Positions 1 to 5,363 of a DNA stretch of 6,482 nt are shown in pieces. Origin of the DNA: Candidatus Methanomethylophilaceae archaeon (lineage in GTDB: Archaea > Thermoplasmatota > Thermoplasmata > Methanomassiliicoccales > Methanomethylophilaceae); NCBI GenBank assembly GCA_017395275.1, contig JAFPVN010000269.1, positions 1 to 6,482 on the forward strand, given 5' to 3'. Both the position numbers and the translations under genes were made by a program. The first letter of the stretch is position 1, and each line of letters starts with the position of its first letter. Under the pieces are notes generated by a model. The model worked only from the letters and a program-made list of their open reading frames with translations. It searched no databases and was not told where the DNA came from.

Positions 1-647
1 CCGTCGGAGGGGTTGTTGGTGAAATCGAAAACGGGGTCGACGGTCACCGTCAGAGGAACCTCTGCGGTCATGGTCTGACCGTCGGGAAAGGTCGCGGTGA
101 CCTCGATCTCCAGCTGGCGGATCTCCGTGGCTTCCGCCGGTGAAGGAGTATAGGTCACGGCCCCGTCGGAAGAGAAGGAGAACTCCGCATCCCCGGGATC
201 GGCGATACCATAAGAGAGGACGGCACCGTTGTTGGCGGATGCCGTCACGGAGAATTCCGATACCGTTCCTGAAACGGCCCAGAAGTCCTCAGAAGAGGCC
301 TCCAGAGTGTTCTCCGACCACTGCGCTGAAGCAGTCGCGGTTTTGCTGGACGGCACGTTCACCGTGTCGCCAGGCTGGTAGATCGCCCCTTTTACATCCC
401 ATCCCGTGAACGAGTAACCCTCCCTGAAGAACCCGTTGGCAGCGAGTTCCACGGGCGTACCGCCCTTGGTCGAATTGGTGACCACGGAATCCTCCATGCT
501 CCCCGTTCCTCCGTTTGGATCGTAGGTCACGATGTGGTCGTACGTCTTCGGTGCCCCGTCGTAATCGCCGGTGAAGAACATCGGCACACCTGAGAGCATC
601 AAAACCGCCGAAACGACAAGTACGGCCATCGCAACCCTGCTCCCCAT
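1..647 (-). CDS. Secreted InlB-repeat / Ig-like surface protein, 3' end cut by window edge
   Basis: This frame stays open from the ATG at 645-647 to the left edge (215 codons plus two bases) without a stop. Residues 1-32 form a signal peptide: a hydrophobic stretch (AVLVVSAVLMLSG) followed by FTGDYDGA, a variant of the acidic cleavage motif in the neighbours. A Listeria-Bacteroides (InlB B-type) repeat follows almost at once, at about residues 38-110 (VTYDPNGGTG, EGYSFTGWDVKG, ASAQW). An Ig/cadherin-like beta domain covers about 113-202, and the visible end is VDPVFDFTNNPSDG, the start of the tail shared with the upstream genes. It is the shortest of three paralogues and has almost no separate N-terminal module. 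The start lies 5 nt after the stop of the preceding gene. The likely role is cell-surface adhesion or surface-layer structure. The family assignment is solid and the function is inferred. Confidence 0.88.
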   Translation of the reverse strand, partial: MGSRVAMAVLVVSAVLMLSGVPMFFTGDYDGAPKTYDHIVTYDPNGGTGSMEDSVVTNSTKGGTPVELAANGFFREGYSFTGWDVKGAIYQPGDTVNVPSSKTATASAQWSENTLEASSEDFWAVSGTVSEFSVTASANNGAVLSYGIADPGDAEFSFSSDGAVTYTPSPAEATEIRQLEIEVTATFPDGQTMTAEVPLTVTVDPVFDFTNNPSD

Positions 648-652
648 CGGAT

Positions 653-1216
653 TCAGGCCCCCTTGACGGAAAGCGTTCCGCTGGTGGCGGCGTTGGTGAA
701 TGACAGGACGGGGTCCACGGTGACGGTGAAGGACACGTCCTTCGAGACGGAGGATCCGTCGGAGAAGGATGCGGTCACCCTCACCGTCATATCGTAGACG
801 GCGGTGGAAGATACCTCGGGTGCATGGTAGGTCACGACACCAGCCGAACTCACCGATGCGGTCCCTCCCGTGCAGGCCGTGATCTGGTAGGATATGGTCC
901 CTCCGTTGTTGGTGGAAGCTCCTATCTGATGGCTGTAGGACATTCCGCTGAGCGCGGAAAGGTTCCCCGCCGCCACGGTCAGTTCGTTCGCCTCCCACTG
1001 CGCCTTGGCGGTCACGGTGGCACCGGCACCGACGGAGACCGTCTGTCCGGGCTGAAGAACAGTACCGTTCACCAGCCATCCCGTGAAGCGGTATCCGGTC
1101 TTGGTGAAACCGTTGGATGCCAGCGTGATTACGGATGAGCCGGTATTCTGATCGGTCACGACGGTACTGACGGTGGAACCTCCGGTGTTCCCGTTCCCGT
1201 CGTATACGATGGTGTG
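653..1216 (-). repeat. Coding repeat copy 1: shared InlB + Ig + tail module
   Basis: This 564-bp segment encodes residues 135-321 and the stop of the 321-aa protein. It has exactly the same length as copy 2 at 1620-2183, and the two proteins align without gaps at about 124 of 187 positions by hand count. The ends are the most alike: TGGST..STVVTD near the start, and KDVSF, VTVDPVLSFTN and TSGTLSVKGA at the close. The two arose by duplication of a gene or module. The divergence shows the event is not recent. Confidence 0.85.
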
Positions 1217-1618
1217 ATCGCTGTACGGTGCTATGACGTTGATCGTCACATGGATATTCTGTGTAGCCCCGACTACCCCGCTATCAACCCTCATCCAGGT
1301 CACGTTTGCGTGGTATGTTCCCGGTGTGGTGGCCGTACCCGACAGCACAGGTGCATTTTCGGATCCCGACTGGGCAAGCCATGATGGTTTGTCCTGAACG
1401 GCATAACGTGTGGATGTATTGTTGTAACCCGTGGTGAAGAAGTTGAGGGTGACAGTATCTCCGACGTTAACATCGAGGCTCTTGTCCTCCATCGGAGCGT
1501 ATCTCCATGTCATGGTGTACGATTCCGCATCCGAACAATCGGAAACGAAACCTGCACACGTGACGGCAGCTATGCACACCGCGAACACCGAACAGATGGC
1601 GAGGGCCTTGGGGTTCAT
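653..1618 (-). CDS. Secreted InlB-repeat / Ig-like surface protein (321 aa)
   Basis: The signal peptide is about residues 1-31, with a hydrophobic core (ICSVFAVCIAAVTCAGF) ending SDCSDA. Residues 35-131 look like an Ig-type beta domain (PSWLAQSG, LSGTATTPGTYHANVTW), as in putative-Ig (He_PIG-like) modules. The InlB/Listeria-Bacteroides repeat is at 135-208 (IVYDGNGNTGG, TGYRFTGWLVNG, AKAQW). A second beta domain covers about 211-300. The C-terminus is DPVLSFTN followed by TSGTLSVKGA and the stop. There is no membrane helix after the signal peptide and no LPXTG- or PGF-like sorting signal. Residues 135-321 align without a gap to residues 246-432 of the upstream gene, with about two thirds identity by hand count. 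Sequons such as NNT and NVT would allow archaeal N-glycosylation. The ATG sits one base after the preceding stop. It is probably an extracellular adhesin-like or structural protein; its ligand cannot be told. Confidence 0.93.
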   Translation of the reverse strand: MNPKALAICSVFAVCIAAVTCAGFVSDCSDAESYTMTWRYAPMEDKSLDVNVGDTVTLNFFTTGYNNTSTRYAVQDKPSWLAQSGSENAPVLSGTATTPGTYHANVTWMRVDSGVVGATQNIHVTINVIAPYSDHTIVYDGNGNTGGSTVSTVVTDQNTGSSVITLASNGFTKTGYRFTGWLVNGTVLQPGQTVSVGAGATVTAKAQWEANELTVAAGNLSALSGMSYSHQIGASTNNGGTISYQITACTGGTASVSSAGVVTYHAPEVSSTAVYDMTVRVTASFSDGSSVSKDVSFTVTVDPVLSFTNAATSGTLSVKGA

Positions 1619-1619
1619 C

Positions 1620-2183
1620 TCAGGCCCCCTTTACGGAAAGCGTTCCGCTGGTCGCTGAGTTGGTGAACGACAGGACGGGATCGACGGTCACGGAGAACGA
1701 TACATCCTTGGTGAGACTGCCTCCCTGGGCGAACGTTCCCGTTACGGTAACCGTCACGGTGAACGACGAGGTCGAACTCACGGTCGGGGCGGTGTAGGTC
1801 ACCAATCCGTTGGAATTGACGGTTGCATTACCTCCGGTGCAGGACTTGACCGCATAGGAAAGCGAGCCTCCGTTGTTGGCGGAGGCTCCGATCTGATTGC
1901 TGTAAGCCTGTCCGGATACGCCCGAGATGTTGTTCGCGGTTGCGCTCAGGGTGTTCTGTGACCACTGGGCCGTAGCGGTGACGGTACCGTTGGCTCCGAC
2001 GGGTACGCTCTGTCCGGGCTGGTAGACGTTACCGTTTACGAGCCATCCGGCAAAGGTGTAGCCCGTTTTGGAGAATCCGCTGGCGGCCAAGGTGACATTG
2101 GTGCTCCCGTTGTTGGTGTCGGTAACCACTGTGCTGGCGGTGGAACCCCCGGTGCTCCCATTGCCCGAATAAGCGATTGTGTG
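1620..2183 (-). repeat. Coding repeat copy 2: shared InlB + Ig + tail module
   Basis: This is the partner of the 653-1216 segment and encodes residues 246-432 and the stop of the 432-aa protein. Homology breaks off upstream of the InlB repeat, so the two genes share a C-terminal module fused to different N-terminal modules. The partial gene at 1-647 carries a third, much more diverged copy of the same layout. Confidence 0.85.
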
Positions 2184-2918
2184 CGAGACGGAGGTCTGGA
2201 CCACGTAGAGGTTGTATGTCCAGTTGTATGCTCCGTAGGTCAGGGACAGGGTGGCATTCGCACCGATCGTTCCCGAGAATGTCACACGGTGATCTCCGTC
2301 CTCCGAGACGGATATCCCGCTGCCGGGAGTTGCCGACATCGTGGGCGTGTATCCGAAACCGCTCATGCGGAGATTCACGGATGCACCGCTCTCGATGTAC
2401 AGGGAATGCGTGTAGGATCCGTAATTCTGCGGAACAGATACGAACCAGTCTATGCCCCTCATCGGTTTGGATGAGGACGAACCGTCGTGATTGTTGGTGA
2501 CGTTTACGTTGGTGTATGTGATGACGATCTCCTCGGCACCAGCTTCGTCCATGAATCCCCATTCCAGGGAATACGTACCGGGCCTGACGTTGTCGGGGCA
2601 GGTCAGCGTGGCCCCTGAATAGTCGAGTCCGCTGACGCGGATCTGGTATCCGTAAAGTCCTGAATTGTTGGCGCTTGACGGCACCATGACTGATGGCATG
2701 GAACAGTAGTTGTACGAGTCCATGTTGTTCATGTCGTCGACATCTCCGCTGGAAAGGCCCAGCTGTGCGAGGGAGAACCATTTGCTCTCCCCCGCTTCGA
2801 TGGTGACCGTCGAATAAGCGTCGGAATCGTCGGTCGAAAGACACATCCCCGCGAAGGCGGTCAAGCACATGACCAGGACGGCACCGATGGCGACTGCCCT
2901 GTTCTTGTTGGCGTTCAT
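1620..2918 (-). CDS. Secreted InlB-repeat / Ig-like surface protein (432 aa)
   Basis: This is the longest of the three paralogues. The signal peptide (about residues 1-34) has a basic start (MNANKNR), a hydrophobic core and the ending STDDSDA. Residues 35-245 are beta-rich and not recognised. They look like two modules split by a Ser/Asn/Asp linker near 143-152 (NHDGSSSSKP), with several N-glycosylation sequons (NNS, NVT, NAT, NWT). The InlB-type repeat is at 246-319 (IAYSGNGSTGG, TGYTFAGWLVNG, ATAQW). An Ig/cadherin-like domain follows at about 322-411, then the tail DPVLSFTN and TSGTLSVKGA ending at the stop. There is no C-terminal membrane helix. The start is supported by a strong Shine-Dalgarno site that overlaps the stop of the preceding gene. 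It is predicted to be exported and displayed on the cell surface. The role is inferred from domain type only. Confidence 0.93.
   Translation of the reverse strand: MNANKNRAVAIGAVLVMCLTAFAGMCLSTDDSDAYSTVTIEAGESKWFSLAQLGLSSGDVDDMNNMDSYNYCSMPSVMVPSSANNSGLYGYQIRVSGLDYSGATLTCPDNVRPGTYSLEWGFMDEAGAEEIVITYTNVNVTNNHDGSSSSKPMRGIDWFVSVPQNYGSYTHSLYIESGASVNLRMSGFGYTPTMSATPGSGISVSEDGDHRVTFSGTIGANATLSLTYGAYNWTYNLYVVQTSVSHTIAYSGNGSTGGSTASTVVTDTNNGSTNVTLAASGFSKTGYTFAGWLVNGNVYQPGQSVPVGANGTVTATAQWSQNTLSATANNISGVSGQAYSNQIGASANNGGSLSYAVKSCTGGNATVNSNGLVTYTAPTVSSTSSFTVTVTVTGTFAQGGSLTKDVSFSVTVDPVLSFTNSATSGTLSVKGA
1625..1632 (-). promoter_or_regulatory. Ribosome binding site of the 321-aa protein gene, inside the preceding coding tail
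   Basis: The minus strand reads AAAGGGGG, formed by the Val-Lys-Gly-Ala codons that end the 432-aa protein. It lies 6 nt before the ATG at 1616-1618. The same arrangement recurs before the next gene, where AAGGGGG at 658-664 lies 10 nt from its ATG. The G run is a reasonable though not perfect Shine-Dalgarno match. Confidence 0.5.
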
Positions 2919-2920
2919 AG

Positions 2921-2929
2921 GATCACCTC
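2921..2929 (-). promoter_or_regulatory. Strong ribosome binding site of the 432-aa protein gene
   Basis: The minus strand reads GAGGTGATC, a full match to the complement of the archaeal 16S rRNA 3' end. It ends 2 nt before the ATG at 2916-2918, and the preceding gene's TGA (2928-2930) is embedded in its start. It is the strongest site in the cluster, so this gene may be translated at a higher rate than its neighbours. Confidence 0.75.
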
Positions 2930-4010
2930 AGAACAGGCTGATTATGCCCCCGATGTCGAGGCCTCCGATCACGATTATGACCGCTCCGATTGCGAGGATG
3001 ACAGGGTGGTACCTGAGTCCGGCGACGGCGATGATGGCACCGATTCCGCAGATCGAGATTGCGACTACGGGCAGATCCTCCCAGAACTCCTTCTTGTCGT
3101 CACCGTCTTCCTGGGCGGGTGCCTGGGCGAACTTCGCGTACGCGTGCATACCCGCGGTGAGGACGGTTCCGCTGTCCAGAGCGACGGTGCATCCCTCGTC
3201 GGCATACCATCCCTCGAAGGTGAAACCCTCCTTCTCGGGGACGGTCAGGTCGGAGACCTTCTTGCCCTCGGCCACGGAGACCTCCTTTCCGTCGACGATG
3301 ACGGTGATGGTCTCGGCGGGGGTGTCGGGGTTCACAGGTGTATCGGGATTAGGATCGACAGGGGTGTCGGGATTGACTGGTGCCGCATCGGTCCAGTGCG
3401 CCTGGAGGACGGTGGGGTTCTTGATGACGGTGCCGAAGTCGAACTCGGAGCCGTTGTAGAACCATCCCGCGAAGGTCTTGCCCTCCTTGGTGGGGTTCTC
3501 GGGTGCGGAGATCTTCGAGAAGTAGTTGTCCTCGTAGGATCCGACTCCCTCTCCGTTCTCGGCGACGATGTGTGTGATTTCGTCCTCTCCGTCGTAGAAG
3601 TAGACGGTGGGTGCGCCCTGGATGTCCATCCAAAGCTCGTAGGTCTCGTAGGTGAATCCTGACTTCTGGGGGGTGCAGGTGATGTGGTAGCTTCCGGTCT
3701 CCCCGTAGGTGTGGATCACTTCGAGAGAGCCTTTCTCGACGTATCCGTCGACGGCTTCCACCTGCGACTGTCCGTCTCCCCAGTCGATGACAAGGGACTC
3801 CGGGGGTTCGAGGACTTCGTTGTCGGGGTCGGTGATCTCCCCTGCCACGACTTCGGGCAGGAGGATGATGGTGTTGTTCCACCAGACGAGCGGATCGGCC
3901 TCGGTGTCCCCGGGGTTCGCATCCGCGGAATCCATGAAGAAGGGGATGACGGCGGCCGCCATGATGACGGCCAGCATGATACTCACCCCCTTGCTGACTG
4001 TTGCGTTCAT
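2928..4010 (-). CDS. Membrane-anchored PKD / InlB-repeat surface protein (360 aa)
   Basis: The signal peptide is about residues 1-31 (hydrophobic IMLAVIMAAAVIPFF, ending MDSADA). A PKD domain lies at about 63-130, recognisable by VIDWGDGQ and HTYGETGSYHITCTP. Two InlB/Listeria-Bacteroides-type repeats follow, at about 134-206 (EGKTFAGWFYNG, LQAHW) and 235-296 (KEGFTFEGWYADEGC, AYAKF). They are separated by a Pro-rich linker at 213-232 made of NPDTPV-type units. A charged patch (EDGDDKKEFWED) precedes two hydrophobic segments at about 314-332 and 336-358, and the protein ends right after the second (IISLF). The bulk is therefore predicted to be outside, held by a C-terminal helical hairpin. 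It lacks the LSVKGA tail found in the other secreted proteins here and is the only one with a C-terminal anchor. It may tether the complex, which is inference. Confidence 0.92.
   Translation of the reverse strand: MNATVSKGVSIMLAVIMAAAVIPFFMDSADANPGDTEADPLVWWNNTIILLPEVVAGEITDPDNEVLEPPESLVIDWGDGQSQVEAVDGYVEKGSLEVIHTYGETGSYHITCTPQKSGFTYETYELWMDIQGAPTVYFYDGEDEITHIVAENGEGVGSYEDNYFSKISAPENPTKEGKTFAGWFYNGSEFDFGTVIKNPTVLQAHWTDAAPVNPDTPVDPNPDTPVNPDTPAETITVIVDGKEVSVAEGKKVSDLTVPEKEGFTFEGWYADEGCTVALDSGTVLTAGMHAYAKFAQAPAQEDGDDKKEFWEDLPVVAISICGIGAIIAVAGLRYHPVILAIGAVIIVIGGLDIGGIISLF
3315..3374 (-). repeat. Pro-rich spacer repeat in the anchored PKD/InlB protein
   Basis: This segment encodes residues 213-232, irregular units of NPDTPV/DPNPDTPV between the two InlB-type repeats. 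It is a stiff, extended linker of the kind often found in cell-wall-spanning or surface proteins. The repeating DNA units may allow length changes between strains. Confidence 0.7.
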
Positions 4011-4013
4011 TGT

Positions 4014-4020
4014 ATCACTC
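4014..4020 (-). promoter_or_regulatory. Ribosome binding site of the PKD/InlB anchored protein gene
   Basis: The minus strand reads GAGTGAT, of which GTGAT matches the end of the consensus GAGGTGAT. It overlaps the TGA stop (4019-4021) of the preceding gene and lies 3 nt before the ATG at 4008-4010, which suggests coupled translation. Confidence 0.5.
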
Positions 4021-5344
4021 AGTTCCCTGCTCCCTTGACGGAGAGAGATCCGCTGGTGACGCTGTTGCTGAAGTCGAAGACGGGGTCCACGATCAGAGTG
4101 ACGGAGACGGATGCGGTAGCACCGGTGGATGCCTGGGTCTCGGTCAGGGTGAAGGAATAGGTTCCTGCCGCCAGGGTGGTGGCGGTGGAGATCTTCTGTC
4201 CGCTGAGGGCGACCTTGTCTGCGTTGGTTCCCGTCTTGCTCAGGGTGAGGCCGAGGTTGGCCGCGCTGGGGTTGGATGCCGCTGAAACGGTGAACTCGGC
4301 GGCGGTTCCCTGCACTGCGTAGAGGGTGATCGCTCCCGCGGAGACGGTTCCTCCCACTCCGCCGGTCGCGGTGACGCTGTTGATTGCGACGTTTCCGACG
4401 ACGACGGTGACGGAATTGGAGACCTGCTGTCCGGAGGTCGGGTTGACGGCCTTGTAGTCGATTGTGTAGGTTCCAGCCGCGACGGAGGAAGCGACGGTGA
4501 TCTTACCGCTGGTTCCGGTGGCGGTGGACATGGTGATTCCCGATACCGCGCTGGAAGTGATGCTCCAGGTGGTGCCGGAGGTGGTGTTGGTTCCGGTCAG
4601 GGAGATGTCCTTGGCGGTTCCCTGCGCGGTGTACTGTGTGCCGATGGTGTTGAGGCTCATGGCGGAAGCGACCACGATGTCGAACGAACCCGAGAATGTC
4701 TGGGTGGGGTCGGTGGCGATGGTTCCGGTGACCTTGACGTTGTAGGTCTTGGCCTGTGCGGATGAGCTGACGGTTCCGGTGACCTTACCGTTGGTGGCGT
4801 TCACGGACAGTCCAGAGGGAAGTCCGGTTGCGGTGTAGGTGACCGTCTTGCCGTCGATGGATGCCCCGTTGATCGAGGGAACTGCATTGACGGATCCGCC
4901 CTGGTAGGTGTTGACATCGGAGAATGAGATGGTGGGTACGATGACCTTGACGGTGATTGTGGCGGTAGCGGTCTGGCTGACTCCCGAGGTGGTGGTCGCC
5001 TTGACCTTCACGTAGATGGTGGAAGCGGAGGTGTTGTCCGCGACGGAAATGGAAACGGTCTTGTTCGCAACCGAGGCGGTGACTCCGCCGGCGGTGGAAG
5101 AGGATGAGAACGTTCCGGGTGTGGTCGATGTGCCGGCATTGACGGTCAGGGAGACCCTGGACGCGTCGATGTTGAATGTCGGTGTCCACGTGTAGGTGTC
5201 CCCGGGCCTGAGATAGATGGTCCCGTCTCCCGTCGCCGCATCGGAATCTTCGGTGAAGACCATGGGCGACACGCAGACGGCCAGCATCAGAGCTACGGCG
5301 AACACGGAGAGGACTCCGATATGCTTGCTTTTGATGGCAGTCAT
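4019..5344 (-). CDS. Secreted multi-domain Ig-like surface protein (441 aa)
   Basis: The signal peptide covers about residues 1-36 (basic MTAIKSKH, hydrophobic core, ending FTEDSDA). The mature part is extremely rich in Ser, Thr, Ala, Gly and Val and reads as about four tandem Ig-like beta domains: roughly 38-135, 137-226, 228-317 and 319-418. The second has the putative-Ig (He_PIG) hallmark GLPSGLSVNATNGKVTGTV. The third and fourth carry the related AAGTYTIDY and AAGTYSFTL strands. There is no InlB repeat, no membrane helix after the signal and no cysteine in the mature protein. It ends DPVFDFSN then TSGSLSVKGAGN, the tail shared with the InlB-repeat paralogues but two residues longer. That common tail with otherwise different domains suggests a shared export, assembly or anchoring route. 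It is likely a stalk, filament or adhesin-type surface protein. The exact function is not known. Confidence 0.92.
   Translation of the reverse strand: MTAIKSKHIGVLSVFAVALMLAVCVSPMVFTEDSDAATGDGTIYLRPGDTYTWTPTFNIDASRVSLTVNAGTSTTPGTFSSSSTAGGVTASVANKTVSISVADNTSASTIYVKVKATTTSGVSQTATATITVKVIVPTISFSDVNTYQGGSVNAVPSINGASIDGKTVTYTATGLPSGLSVNATNGKVTGTVSSSAQAKTYNVKVTGTIATDPTQTFSGSFDIVVASAMSLNTIGTQYTAQGTAKDISLTGTNTTSGTTWSITSSAVSGITMSTATGTSGKITVASSVAAGTYTIDYKAVNPTSGQQVSNSVTVVVGNVAINSVTATGGVGGTVSAGAITLYAVQGTAAEFTVSAASNPSAANLGLTLSKTGTNADKVALSGQKISTATTLAAGTYSFTLTETQASTGATASVSVTLIVDPVFDFSNSVTSGSLSVKGAGN
4022..4090 (-). other. Conserved C-terminal tail, copy in the 441-aa protein
   Basis: This segment encodes VDPVFDFSN, two variable residues, then TSGSLSVKGA plus the extra GN before the stop. 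Matching tails lie at 1623-1685 and 656-718, each ending exactly KGA-stop, and the beginning of one is at 1-41. The 441-aa protein otherwise has a different domain content from those paralogues, so the tail is conserved apart from the rest of the protein. Its place at the very C-terminus suggests a recognition or assembly role. No known sorting-signal family is recognised. Confidence 0.7.
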
Positions 5345-5347
5345 GTT

Positions 5348-5357
5348 ATCAAATCCT
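5348..5357 (-). promoter_or_regulatory. Ribosome binding site of the 441-aa protein gene
   Basis: On the minus strand this reads AGGATTTGAT, which matches the archaeal consensus AGGAGGTGAT at 8 of 10 positions. It ends 3 nt before the ATG at 5342-5344 and supports that start codon. Confidence 0.6.
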
Positions 5358-5363
5358 TCGGGT

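Noticed and set aside
1541..1545. Cysteines in the signal regions (for example SDCSDA) as a lipoprotein attachment site
   Set aside because: The residues before the Cys do not fit a lipobox, and the Cys is not present in the other signal peptides with the same motif.
653..2183. The two 564-bp similar segments as a mobile element or recent recombination duplicate
   Set aside because: There are no terminal inverted repeats, target duplications or transposase. The copies differ at about one third of residues and each is a coding half of a proper gene.
2029..2868. A long second minus-strand open frame (279 codons) inside the 432-aa gene
   Set aside because: It is Arg/His-rich with no domain, signal or ribosome site, and lies wholly within a gene with clear signal peptide and domains. 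It is a frame shadow of GC-rich coding sequence.
3315..3374. NPDTP repeats as a sortase (LPXTG-like) signal
   Set aside because: The repeats lie mid-protein between two InlB repeats, lack the Leu-Pro-x-Thr-Gly order, and the membrane segments come about 80 residues later. It is a linker.
3006..3662. A plus-strand open frame (218 codons) antisense to the PKD/InlB gene
   Set aside because: It is Gly/Val/Asp-rich low-complexity protein mirroring the codon pattern of the opposite strand. No promoter or ribosome site was seen.
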